A stretch of 63,427 bases of DNA from CAZART01 sp964487555 (GTDB lineage: Bacteria > Bacteroidota > Rhodothermia > Rhodothermales > VXPQ01): assembly GCA_964487555.1 (NCBI GenBank), contig CAZART010000013.1, positions 1-63,427 on the forward strand. The letters are read 5' to 3'. Below are positions 50,981-60,010 of the stretch, one piece after another; positions within the stretch are counted from its first letter, which is position 1, and each line of letters opens with the position of its first letter. The notes beneath the pieces were generated by a model. It ran no database searches. It was given only the letters and a program-made list of their open reading frames with translations, and was not told where the DNA came from. Both the position numbers and the translations under genes were made by a program.

Positions 50981-53548
50981 ATGCCACACCTCTCCCATAC
51001 CGTTTTCGCCCTGCTGGCCGGTATTTTCCTGTCCAATCCAGCCTTCGGCCAGGCCGATCTTCCTTTCTCACTTGACGTACCGCTCGGGGAAACGACCGCG
51101 TACAACCCTGCGGTGCCGACCCACGAGCAGGTGCTCGGCTTCGAGATCGGCCGCCGACATGCGGAGCCGCACGACGTCGTTGATTACTTCGAGGCCGTAT
51201 CCGAAACGAGCGACCGCGTCACGCTGCGCCGCCACGCCGTTACGGTCGAATCCCGGTCGCTCATCCACGCGGTGGTGACCTCGCCCGAGAATCACGCGCA
51301 GCTTGAAGAAATCCGCCGCACAAATCTCCGTCTTTCGGAAGATCCGGAAAGCGTTTCGGACGACGAGCTTGCGACGATGCCGGCGGTCGTGTACATGGGC
51401 TACAGTGTGCACGGCAATGAGGCGAGCGGATCGGAGGCCGCACTCCTGCTCATCTATCACCTTGCCGCCGGCGAGGGGGCGGGCGTGCAGCGCATCCTCG
51501 AGAACGCCGTCGTCATCATCGATCCGATGCTCAATCCGGACGGACGGGATCGCTTTACGTCCTGGGCGAACCGGAACCGGGGAGCGGTACCGGTCGCGGA
51601 TCCTGCCGATCGCGAGCACGACGAACCCTGGCCCGGCGGACGAACCAATCACTACTGGTTCGATTTGAATCGCGACTGGCTTCCCGTCCAGCACCCGGAA
51701 TCACAGGGCCGCATCCAACTTTTTCATCACTGGCGTCCCCAGCTGCTGACCGATCATCACGAGATGGAAGCGGAGGCGACGTTTTTCTTCCAGCCCGGCA
51801 TTCCGAGTCGAGACAATCCGAATACGCCCGAGCGTACGATCGAACTCACGGGCCGGCTCGGAACGTATCACGCCGCGGCGCTCGACGACATCGGCTCGCT
51901 ATACTACACGAAGGAATCGTACGATGATTTTTATTACGGCAAAGGTTCGACCTATCCCGACATAAACGGAAGCGTCGGCATCCTCTTCGAACAGGCATCC
52001 TCCCGTGCCCTCGAGCGCGAGACCGAACGAGGAACGCTGACCTATCCCTTTACGGTGCGCAATCAATTCGTCACCTCCCTCTCGACGCTCGAGGGGCTTC
52101 TGGAGATGAAGGACGACTTCCTGAGGCACCAGCGGGACTTCTATGCTTCCTCGCTGCGGGCGGCGGCGTCGTTCGAGACGCAGGCCTACGTCATCGATCG
52201 ATCGGATGACCCCTCGCGGGCCGCCGAGCTGGCCGACGTGCTACGGCGTCACCGCATTCGTATCCACGAGCTCGCGAGCGCCGTCCAGGCCGGCGGCCGC
52301 ACGTTCCGGCCCGGTCATGCCTTTGTCGTTCCCGTCGCGCAGCCGCAGGCGCGGCTCATCAAAGCCGCACTGGAGCGGACGACGACCTTTCCGGATTCGC
52401 TTTTCTACGACGTGTCTACCTGGACACTGCCGCTGGCCTTCGGATTGCCGTACGCCGAGCTCGAGGACGCACCGAGTCGGCTCATCGGCGATGAGATCGC
52501 GAATGTGGAACGTCCACAGGGGCGGATCGTCGGCGGTGCTTCGCCTTACGGTTACGCCTTCGAATGGGGATCCTATTTTGCGCCGCGTGCAGTCTATGCG
52601 CTCCAGGAGGCCGGCCTCTCGATTCGCATCCTCAAAAAGCCGATGACGGCCGCGGTTTCGCAGGGTGAAACGTCCTTCGGATACGGCACTGTCATCATCC
52701 CTGCACGCCAGGTCGACGTCACCGCAGACGCCGTCCACCGCCTCGTCGAGGACGAAGCCTCCCGAAACGGCCTTACCGTTTACGCGCTGCAGACAGGCCT
52801 CGCGACCGCTGGACCCGACCTCGGCAGCCGCGAAGCCGCCGTGCTCGAAAAACCCGTGGTAGCGCTTATTACAGGCGAGAGTACGTCGGCCTATCGGGCC
52901 GGCGAAGCCTGGCATCTGCTGAGCGAGCGGTTCCGAATCCCCGTATCCCTGATTGATGCAGCCGATGCCGGTCGCATCGACCTGAGCCGTTACAATACGA
53001 TGGTCCTCGCCGGCGGGTCGTACTCCCTGCTCTCGCACGAGGCCGTCCGCGCCTGGACCACTGCCGGGGGTCGGCTCATTCTCCTCACCGACGCCGTGGA
53101 CTGGGGCGTCGAGAACGGCATCATCCAGCTAACATCGCGGAAAAGTGAGAGCGACAGCCTGTACCGCGGCGTCGCCTACGCAGATTTGCCCAGCGCGCGC
53201 GGTGCGCAGCGAATCGGCGGTTCCATCTTTCGTGCGAAGCTCGACGTAACGCATCCGCTCGCGTTTGGATACGACGATGAGGTCGCCGTCTTCCGCAGCG
53301 GCGAATCCTTCTACGAGCCCTCCGAAACACCAGGGACCAACGTCGCGATCTACGCCGATGAACCCCTCATCAGCGGATACATCTCGGACCAGCTGTTACC
53401 GAAGGCCCGCGGCGCCGCCTCGATCGTCGCAGATCGTCTCGGCAGCGGCCGCGCCATCGCCATTCACGACAACCCCAACTTCCGCGCATTCTGGTACGGC
53501 ACCAACGGCCTCTTCCTGAACGCCGTTTTCCTCGGCGCTACCTTTTAA
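50981..53548 (+). CDS. M14-family zinc carboxypeptidase, secreted
   Basis: An 855-residue exported metallopeptidase. A signal peptide (HTVFALLAGIFLSNPAFGQ) precedes the M14 domain (about 45-400): zinc ligands His and Glu in GYSVHGNEASGSE, a later His in LLTDHHEMEAEATFFF, and the catalytic Glu region near GILFEQASSRALERE. The C-terminal part from about 620 resembles a class I glutamine-amidotransferase-like fold (NTMVLAGGSYSLLSHEAV) as in other large bacterial M14 proteins. A GTG directly before the ATG is also in frame. The gene is bounded by 23-bp units at its start and 17-bp units at its end. Confidence 0.9.
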   Translation: MPHLSHTVFALLAGIFLSNPAFGQADLPFSLDVPLGETTAYNPAVPTHEQVLGFEIGRRHAEPHDVVDYFEAVSETSDRVTLRRHAVTVESRSLIHAVVTSPENHAQLEEIRRTNLRLSEDPESVSDDELATMPAVVYMGYSVHGNEASGSEAALLLIYHLAAGEGAGVQRILENAVVIIDPMLNPDGRDRFTSWANRNRGAVPVADPADREHDEPWPGGRTNHYWFDLNRDWLPVQHPESQGRIQLFHHWRPQLLTDHHEMEAEATFFFQPGIPSRDNPNTPERTIELTGRLGTYHAAALDDIGSLYYTKESYDDFYYGKGSTYPDINGSVGILFEQASSRALERETERGTLTYPFTVRNQFVTSLSTLEGLLEMKDDFLRHQRDFYASSLRAAASFETQAYVIDRSDDPSRAAELADVLRRHRIRIHELASAVQAGGRTFRPGHAFVVPVAQPQARLIKAALERTTTFPDSLFYDVSTWTLPLAFGLPYAELEDAPSRLIGDEIANVERPQGRIVGGASPYGYAFEWGSYFAPRAVYALQEAGLSIRILKKPMTAAVSQGETSFGYGTVIIPARQVDVTADAVHRLVEDEASRNGLTVYALQTGLATAGPDLGSREAAVLEKPVVALITGESTSAYRAGEAWHLLSERFRIPVSLIDAADAGRIDLSRYNTMVLAGGSYSLLSHEAVRAWTTAGGRLILLTDAVDWGVENGIIQLTSRKSESDSLYRGVAYADLPSARGAQRIGGSIFRAKLDVTHPLAFGYDDEVAVFRSGESFYEPSETPGTNVAIYADEPLISGYISDQLLPKARGAASIVADRLGSGRAIAIHDNPNFRAFWYGTNGLFLNAVFLGATF

Positions 53549-53815
53549 GCGGCACTGCCTCTTAAGCGGCGCTACCTTTTCAGCGGCACAGCCCTCTAAG
53601 CCGCGTTACCTGCTAAACAGTGCTGCCCTCGACGCAGCGCCGCCCTCGACGCAGCGCCGCCCTCGACGCAGCGCCGCCCTCGACGCAGTGCTGCCCTCGA
53701 CGCAGCGCCGCCCTCGACGCAGCGCCGCCCTCGACGCAGCGCCGCCCTCGACGCAGTGCTGCCCTCGACGCAGTGCTGCCCTCGACGCAGTGCTGCCCTC
53801 GACGCAGTGCTGCCC
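53534..53815 (+). repeat. 17-bp array beginning on the last codons of the M14 peptidase
   Basis: From 53534 the sequence is about 16.6 consecutive units of exactly 17 bp with no indel up to the N run at 53816. The first (GGCGCTACCTTTTAAGC) is the gene's Gly-Ala-Thr-Phe-stop; units two to five vary, and from 53619 the unit settles to AGTGCTGCCCTCGACGC or AGCGCCGCCCTCGACGC. Confidence 0.92.
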
Positions 53816-53915
53816 NNNNNNNNNNNNNNNNNNNNNNNNNNNNNNNNNNNNNNNNNNNNNNNNNNNNNNNNNNNNNNNNNNNNNNNNNNNNNNNNNNNNN
53901 NNNNNNNNNNNNNNN

Positions 53916-54135
53916 GTCCGCACCCGCGAACGAAATGTCCGCACCCGCGAACGAAACGTCCGCACCCGCGAACGAAAAGTCCGCACCCGTGCATAAAGAG
54001 TCCGCACACGCGGAAAGCGAGTCCGCCCCCGCGGAAAGCGAAAAGTCCGCACCCACGGAAAGCAGGTCCGCACCCGCGAACAAAGAGTCCTCCCCCGTAC
54101 AAATGGTCCCCGCCCGCAAACGAAACGTCCGCACG
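53916..54135 (+). repeat. 21-bp array on the far side of the N gap
   Basis: After the Ns (53816-53915) a different array runs: about ten units of 21 bp (one 24, one 19) opening GTCCGCACCCGCGAACGAAA. The unit differs from the 17-bp array left of the gap, so at least two arrays meet in the 795-base spacer before the DUF255 gene. The last 200 bases (54136-54343) look like ordinary spacer. Confidence 0.88.
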
Positions 54136-54343
54136 CCCGGACCCCGGCGCCGACCAGCCTCAGCGCAGCCGAGCCGAGAAACCCGAATCGTGCGCGGATG
54201 CCTTCTGCCGGCCGGCCCCATTTGCTCCGGTTCGCGTCACGACCCCGCGCCCCACAACCGTGAAAAGGTTCGCGATATCGGCACAAATGAAGCGGGTGTC
54301 GATACTACACATCCGAACCAGTGAATCGCTATGAGATCGAACC

Positions 54344-56443
54344 ATGACCAATAGACTCGCCAACGAGCAGAGCCCATACCTGCTTCAGCACAAGAACAAT
54401 CCCGTAGACTGGTATCCGTGGTCGGATGAAGCCTTCCAGAAAGCGCATAAGGAGGATAAGCCGATCTTTCTATCGATCGGCTACTCCACGTGCCACTGGT
54501 GCCACGTCATGGAGCACGAGTCGTTCGAAGACGAGGAGGTCGCCCGCCTGATGAACGACGCCTTCGTCTCCATCAAAGTCGACCGCGAAGAGCGGCCCGA
54601 CGTCGACGGCGTTTACATGACCGTCTGCCAGATGATGACCGGGCAGGGCGGCTGGCCGCTCACCATCCTCATGACACCCGACAAACGCCCGTTCCATGCG
54701 GCCACGTACATTCCGAAAACGGGCCGTCTCGGGCGCGTCGGGATGGTGGAGCTCGTGCCGCGCATCCGCGATGTATGGGAAAATCGGCGGGACGAGGTGA
54801 TGGCCGCGGCCGGTGAGATTACCCAGGCACTGAAGCGCTCCGCCGTCGCCGCAGCAGCCGACCGGACCGTCGCCGAAGAGGAGCTTCATGCGGCCTATGA
54901 GCAGCTCGAGGGTCGCTACGATCCCGAATACGGCGGTTTCGCGGAGGCCCCGAAATTTCCCAGCCCGCACAATCTGCTCTTCCTGCTTCGCTACTGGCAC
55001 CGGACGGGGACGCCCAAAGCGCTCGAGATGGTGGCCAACACGCTCGATCACATGCGACTGGGCGGATTGTTCGATCACGTGGGCTTCGGCTTCCACCGCT
55101 ATTCGACCGATCGCACCTGGCTCGTGCCGCATTTCGAGAAGATGCTCTACGATCAGGCCCTGCTCGCGATGGCCTATACGGAAGCGTATCAGGCCACCAC
55201 GAACCACGCCTATCGGCAAACGGCCGAAGAGGTTTTCGAATACGTGCAGCGGGATATGCGATCGCCGGAGGGCGCCTTCTACTCGGCCGAAGACGCCGAC
55301 AGCGAAGGGCGCGAAGGGAAATTCTACGTGTGGACCGTCGACGAGGTGAGGGACGTTCTGGACCCGGACGAGGCCGACCTCCTCATCGACGTATACGGTC
55401 TCACGACTGAGGGCAATTTCGAAGACGAAGCCACCCGCCGGCGAACCGGCGAGAACATCCTCCACCTTCCAAAGACACTCCATATCGTTGCGGCCGAACG
55501 CGGCGTAGATGCCGACGCGCTTCACGTCCGCCTCTTCTCGGCGCGGGAGAAGCTGTTTACCCGGCGCGAGCAGCGGGTACGGCCCGGGCTCGACGACAAG
55601 GTGTTGGCGGATTGGAACGGGTTGATGATCGCCGCCCTGGCGAAAGCGGCCGCTGCGTTCGACGACGATGCGCTTGCCCGGGCGGCGCGGGCGTCGGCCT
55701 CATTCGTTCTGAACAGCATGCGGGACGATGCCGGACGCCTGTTGCATCGTTACCGCAGCGGGGAAGCCGCCGTTAACGGCCATCTCGACGATTACGCGTA
55801 CGTGATCTGGGGCCTGCTCGAGCTCTACGAAGCGGATTTCGATCCGGCATGGCTGCACGCGGCGGTCGATCTCACGCGGCTGCAGATTGAACATTTCTGG
55901 GACGCAGAGGACGGCGGATTCTTCTTCACGGCAGACGATGCGGAAGAGCTGCTCGTCCGCCGGAAAGAGTTCTACGACGGCGCGCTGCCGTCCGGCAATG
56001 CGGTGTCGGCGCTGAATCTACTTCGCCTCGAACACATCACTGGAGACGCCGCCTACGGCGAACGGGCCGAAGCACTCATCAGAGCCGCCGGCGAAGGCGT
56101 CGAGCGAATGCCGTCCGGCTTCACCGGCCTGCTTGCCGCCGCCGATTTCGGCCTCGGACCCACCCGCGAAATCGTCATCGCCGGGAACCAGGACGCTCCC
56201 GACGCGGAAGAACTCCTCCGAACCGTTCGAAGCATCTATCTTCCCAACAAAATCGTTTTATTCCGCCCGGCGGACGATGGCGAGGCAATCGCCGAAGTCG
56301 CGCCGTTCACCGCATCCCAGATGCCGATCGAGGGCAAGGCCACCGCGTACGTCTGCCGGAATTATGCCTGCGAGGCGCCCGTGACTTCCCGGGCGGCGCT
56401 CGAGGAGGTGCTCACTACGAAGCCTGTGGAAGCGGCAGGATAA
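54344..56443 (+). CDS. thioredoxin-domain (DUF255) protein, YyaL/spermatogenesis-associated 20 type
   Basis: A 699-residue cytoplasmic protein. Residues 1-165 are the DUF255 thioredoxin-like domain with a CxxC (GYSTCHWCHVMEHESFEDEEV) and the family's opening NEQSPYLLQHKNNPVDWYPW. The rest is an alpha/alpha barrel like those of glycan-processing enzymes (PHFEKMLYDQALL, DDKVLADWNGLMIAAL, SGNAVSALNLLRL). The family is widespread but biochemically poorly defined. It ends 188 bases before the thiolase start. Confidence 0.92.
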   Translation: MTNRLANEQSPYLLQHKNNPVDWYPWSDEAFQKAHKEDKPIFLSIGYSTCHWCHVMEHESFEDEEVARLMNDAFVSIKVDREERPDVDGVYMTVCQMMTGQGGWPLTILMTPDKRPFHAATYIPKTGRLGRVGMVELVPRIRDVWENRRDEVMAAAGEITQALKRSAVAAAADRTVAEEELHAAYEQLEGRYDPEYGGFAEAPKFPSPHNLLFLLRYWHRTGTPKALEMVANTLDHMRLGGLFDHVGFGFHRYSTDRTWLVPHFEKMLYDQALLAMAYTEAYQATTNHAYRQTAEEVFEYVQRDMRSPEGAFYSAEDADSEGREGKFYVWTVDEVRDVLDPDEADLLIDVYGLTTEGNFEDEATRRRTGENILHLPKTLHIVAAERGVDADALHVRLFSAREKLFTRREQRVRPGLDDKVLADWNGLMIAALAKAAAAFDDDALARAARASASFVLNSMRDDAGRLLHRYRSGEAAVNGHLDDYAYVIWGLLELYEADFDPAWLHAAVDLTRLQIEHFWDAEDGGFFFTADDAEELLVRRKEFYDGALPSGNAVSALNLLRLEHITGDAAYGERAEALIRAAGEGVERMPSGFTGLLAAADFGLGPTREIVIAGNQDAPDAEELLRTVRSIYLPNKIVLFRPADDGEAIAEVAPFTASQMPIEGKATAYVCRNYACEAPVTSRAALEEVLTTKPVEAAG

Positions 56444-56478
56444 CAGGATTTCGCGGAGGCGCTGTGGTTCTCGATGAA

Positions 56479-56604
56479 GGCCACGACCCAGCGGCCACGA
56501 CCGTGAGGCCACGACCCAGCGGCCACGACCGTGAGGCCACGACCGTAAGGCCACGACCCAGCGGCCACGACCCTGCGTGCACGACCCAGCGGCCACGACC
56601 GGAT
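56479..56604 (+). repeat. nine perfect-length 14-bp units upstream of the thiolase
   Basis: Nine units of exactly 14 bp, GGCCACGACCCAGC or GGCCACGACCGTGA, fill 56479-56604 without indel, ending 28 bases before the thiolase ATG. No terminus of either neighbouring gene is copied. Confidence 0.92.
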
Positions 56605-56631
56605 AAACGGATTTCCAAACGAAACGACTTC

Positions 56632-57822
56632 ATGCAGGACGTATACGTTATATCAGCCGTTCGCACGCCCATCGGGCGCTTCGGGGGCACACTCAAGGAT
56701 CAGACGCCGGTCGATCTCGCCGCCCACGTCATGAAGGCGGCGCTCGCGAAGGCGGATTTCGATCCCGCCAACCTCGACCTGTACATCTTCGGGAATGTGC
56801 TGCGGGCCGGCCATGGTCAGCTCATCCCGCGCCAGGCGGCCGTCAAAGCGGGCATCCCGGCCGAGATCGACGGCTTCGCCGTAGACATGGTCTGCTCCTC
56901 CGGAATGATGAGTATGATGTCCGGCGCCTCCATGATCAAAGCCGGCGATGCCGAGGTCATCCTCGTCGGCGGCGCCGAGTCCATGTCCGGCACCGGCTTC
57001 TACCTGTCCGCGCGGGCACGATGGGGATACAAATTCCTGATGGGCGCGCCCGAGCAGGTGACCGACGTCCTGCTCCACGACGGCCTCACCGATCCGCTGA
57101 GCGGCGAGGCCATGGGCGAGCAGACGGAACGGCTCGCGGCCGAGCACGGGATCACCCGTGATGAGCTCGATGAGATCGCGGCCCTGTCCCACCGGCGCGC
57201 CGCGGAAGCCTCCGACGACGGGTCGTTCGACGACGAAATCGTGCCGATGCTGATCCCCGCACGCGGCGGTGCGGTAACCTTCGATACCGACGAAGGCGTG
57301 CGGAAAGACACGACGGCCGATTCGCTCTCGAAGCTGCGGCCGGCCTTCACGAAGGACGGCGTTCTGACCGCCGGAAACGCCAGCCAGATCAGCGACGGCG
57401 CCTCGGCGCTGCTCATCGCCGGCAAGGACGCCGTCGAGCGGTACGGCCTCCAACCCATCGCCCGGCTGCTCGGGTCGGGATGGTCGGCGGGCGAGTCCTG
57501 GCGCTTCCCGGAGGCGCCGATCCCGGCCGTGAAAAGCGTCCTCGAGAAGATCGGCCGCGGCATCGACGACGTCGACCTCTTCGAAAACAACGAGGCGTTC
57601 GCCATCAACAACATCCTGTTCCACCGGATGCTCGGCGTGCCCCACGAGAAACTGAACGTGAACGGCGGCGCCATCGCCCTCGGCCATCCCATCGGCGCCT
57701 CCGGCGCACGCATCACGACGACGCTGATTCACGCCATGCGCCGCCGCGACGTCGCCACCGGTCTCGCCGCCATCTGCCACGGCACGGGCGGCGGCACCGC
57801 ACTCGCCCTCGAACGCACGTGA
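56632..57822 (+). CDS. acetyl-CoA acetyltransferase (thiolase)
   Basis: A 396-residue thiolase. N-terminus VYVISAVRTPIGRFGG, nucleophilic Cys in DMVCSSGMMSMMSG, NNEAFA loop, active His in GGAIALGHPIGASGAR, and second Cys in AICHGTGGGTALALE. The usual CGSG and CIGGG are slightly altered (CSSG, CHGTGGG). The biosynthetic acetoacetyl-CoA type is more likely than the beta-oxidation type, because the FadIJ pair is elsewhere. Frame opens earlier through 14-bp repeats; ATG 56632 is the family start. A 41-bp array begins on its last codons. Confidence 0.92.
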   Translation: MQDVYVISAVRTPIGRFGGTLKDQTPVDLAAHVMKAALAKADFDPANLDLYIFGNVLRAGHGQLIPRQAAVKAGIPAEIDGFAVDMVCSSGMMSMMSGASMIKAGDAEVILVGGAESMSGTGFYLSARARWGYKFLMGAPEQVTDVLLHDGLTDPLSGEAMGEQTERLAAEHGITRDELDEIAALSHRRAAEASDDGSFDDEIVPMLIPARGGAVTFDTDEGVRKDTTADSLSKLRPAFTKDGVLTAGNASQISDGASALLIAGKDAVERYGLQPIARLLGSGWSAGESWRFPEAPIPAVKSVLEKIGRGIDDVDLFENNEAFAINNILFHRMLGVPHEKLNVNGGAIALGHPIGASGARITTTLIHAMRRRDVATGLAAICHGTGGGTALALERT

Positions 57823-58054
57823 TCCATCCCGGCGAAGCCGCACTCGCCCTCGAACGCACGTGATCCATCCCGGCGAAGCCGCACCCGCCCTCGAACGCAC
57901 GTGATCCATCCCGGTAAAGCCGCACCCGCCCGCGCTTCGTGATCCGCCCCGACAAAGCCGCACTCGCCCACGCACGCATGCACGTGATCCACCCCGGCAA
58001 CGCCGCACGCGCCCGCGCACGGACGTTCGTGATCCATCCCGCCAAAGCCGCGCT
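57798..58054 (+). repeat. 41-bp array starting on the thiolase 3' end
   Basis: About six units of 41 bp or slightly shorter. The first covers the gene's last codons and stop (CTCGAACGCACGTGATCCAT; TGA at 57820-57822); the second and third are nearly identical to it and reproduce the stop, and the later ones decay. Copies keep GTGATCC and AAGCCGC. No N gap here. Confidence 0.88.
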
Positions 58055-58154
58055 TCAAAGCCGCCGCGCGGGATGCGTTGGGGGTCCTTCAAATACCCTC
58101 CGAGGATGTGCCGTTTTGTACGTACGATCTGAAAACGAAATACCTTTTCCGGGC

Positions 58155-58302
58155 GTAATACCGCGCGACCCACCGTACCCCGGAGGCGCCGTGAAGTACC
58201 CAAAAGTAATACCGTCCGCCCCTCGGGCGCCGCAAACACCTCCCTTTCGGCTCGCCGGTAACACCGCACCCCGCCGGTATTACCTTTCGGCCACGTAACA
58301 CC
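58155..58302. repeat. second cluster of GTAAYACC octamers
   Basis: GTAATACC at 58155-58162 and 58206-58213, GTAACACC at 58258-58265, GGTATTAC at 58276-58283, and GTAACACC at 58295-58302, in about 150 bases; the last three start 18-19 bases apart. The region is otherwise empty up to the M28 gene at 58371. Confidence 0.7.
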
Positions 58303-58367
58303 TTTTCAAAACGTACCTACAAAACCCCACACGTTCGCACGCCAAAAAAGGTCGTCAAACCCCGAAG

Positions 58368-58403
58368 CGCATGAAGCCTTATCAAAGCATGAAGCCTTAT
58401 CTG
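58368..58403 (+). repeat. 18-bp duplication of the M28 peptidase start codon region
   Basis: ATGAAGCCTTATC occurs at 58371-58383 and again at 58389-58401, with AAAGC or AAGCGC before it. The result is two in-frame ATG codons six codons apart. It is the smallest member of the set of arrays that copy gene ends. Confidence 0.85.
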
Positions 58404-59777
58404 TGTCTGATTGGAACGGTCCTGATTCTCGTTCTCTCCCGCTCGTCACTGGCTCAGGTGCCGGAATCCATCGCCGGGCGTTACGACGATGCTGCCGACG
58501 AGATCATCCAGGCCGCGCTGGCGGACTCCGCCGCCTGGGATCGGCTCGCCTATCTCGTCGATACCTTCGGACCCCGTTTCAGCGGAACGCAGCATCTGGA
58601 GGATGCCATCGATTGGATCCTCGCCGAGATGAGCGAAGACGGTTTGGAAAACGTGCGCGGCGAGGCCGTGATGGTCCCGCGCTGGGTCCGCGGAGAAGAA
58701 CGCCTCGAAATGCTCGAGCCGCGCCGCGCCGAGCTGCAGCTCCTCGGCCTCGGCGGCAGCATCGGCACGCCGGGTGGAGGCATCGCCGCGGACGTCCTCG
58801 TCGTAGGCTCCTACGAGGAGCTCGACGCCCGTGAGGCGGGCGGACGCATTGTGCTCTTCAACGTGCCCTTCACGACCTACGGCGAGACGGTCGACTATCG
58901 GGTGAACGGCGCCGTCCGGGCCGCCAAGGCGGGCGCCGTGGCGAGCCTCGTCCGATCCGTCGGCCCCGCCCTCGGCTACACGCCCCACACCGGCAATATG
59001 CGATACGACGACGACACGCCGAAAATTCCACACGCCGCGGTCACCGTGGAGGATGCCATGATGATGCAGCGCATGCAGGATCGCGGGCAGCGTATCCACC
59101 TGCGACTGAGGATGGAAGCGGAAACCCTGCCGGACGTGCCCTCACGCAACGTCGTCGCCGAGCTCGTGGGGACGGAGCATCCGGAGGAGGTCGTCGTCAT
59201 CGGCGGCCACATCGATTCGTGGGATGTCGGCCAGGGCGCCATGGATGACGCCGGCGGATGCGTGGCCGCCTGGGAAGCCGTCCGCCTGCTGCAGGAGTTC
59301 GGCCTGCGCCCGCGAAGAACGATCCGCGTCGTGCTGTGGACCAACGAGGAGAACGGACTGCGCGGCGCCACCGCCTACCGCGATCAGCATCTGGATGAGC
59401 TCGACGATCACGTCCTCGCCATCGAGTCGGATGCCGGCGTTTTCAAGCCCACCGGCTTCGGTTTCAGCGGATCGGACGAGGCCTACGCCACCGTCTCGGA
59501 GATCGGCATCCTCCTTGACAAAATCGACGCCGGTGACGTCGCGCGGGGAGGGGGAGGAGCCGACATCGCCCCGCTGATGCGCGAGGGCGTTCCCGGAATG
59601 GGGCTGAATGTCGACCGCAGCCGCTATTTCGCCTATCACCACACGCACGCCGACATGCTCGATAAGCTGGATCCCCACGAGTTCAACCTCTGCGTGGCCG
59701 CCATGGCGATAATGGCCTACGTCGCCGCCGACATGCCGTTACGCCTGCCTAGAACATTCGGAACCAGTACGAATTGA
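58371..59777 (+). CDS. M28-family zinc peptidase, carboxypeptidase Q-like
   Basis: A 468-residue exported di-zinc peptidase. The signal peptide is YLCLIGTVLILVLSRSSLAQ. Zinc ligands appear as HIDSWDVGQGAMDDAGG (His, Asp), TNEENGLRGA (Glu-Glu), ESDAGVFKP (Asp) and YHHTHADMLDKL (His). A PA domain is inserted near residues 125-230. It resembles carboxypeptidase Q and would cut dipeptides in the periplasm. The first 12 codons are a tandem copy (MKPYQS, MKPYLC), so the native start may be either ATG 58371 or 58389. Confidence 0.92.
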   Translation: MKPYQSMKPYLCLIGTVLILVLSRSSLAQVPESIAGRYDDAADEIIQAALADSAAWDRLAYLVDTFGPRFSGTQHLEDAIDWILAEMSEDGLENVRGEAVMVPRWVRGEERLEMLEPRRAELQLLGLGGSIGTPGGGIAADVLVVGSYEELDAREAGGRIVLFNVPFTTYGETVDYRVNGAVRAAKAGAVASLVRSVGPALGYTPHTGNMRYDDDTPKIPHAAVTVEDAMMMQRMQDRGQRIHLRLRMEAETLPDVPSRNVVAELVGTEHPEEVVVIGGHIDSWDVGQGAMDDAGGCVAAWEAVRLLQEFGLRPRRTIRVVLWTNEENGLRGATAYRDQHLDELDDHVLAIESDAGVFKPTGFGFSGSDEAYATVSEIGILLDKIDAGDVARGGGGADIAPLMREGVPGMGLNVDRSRYFAYHHTHADMLDKLDPHEFNLCVAAMAIMAYVAADMPLRLPRTFGTSTN

Positions 59778-60010
59778 CCGCCCGGAAGTCCGTGCTCGTC
59801 GCCTCACAGGGTCGCGGCGCATCCCGGGGCGTGAGAGCCGAGTCCGCCGTCGGGCCATACGTCCCCTCGCGCGCATTCATCGTTCACATGCGGACAGGGC
59901 ACTAATAAATCCTGCCGTAACAACGACATGCGAGGATCCGTAGCGACAGCGTGTGACACTCATCGGAAGGTGATGACGACTCCCATGTTCAACCGATCAG
60001 GAGGTCCGTC

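Noticed and set aside
53606..54286. Long frames on both strands across the arrays near 53.6-54.3 kb
   Set aside because: They are open only because the 17- and 21-bp units lack stops in those frames; the translations are pure repeats broken by Ns, with no start signal or family.
56653..58269. 538-codon minus-strand frame opposite the thiolase
   Set aside because: It mirrors the GC-rich codons of a clear thiolase and continues into the 41-bp array; no family resemblance.
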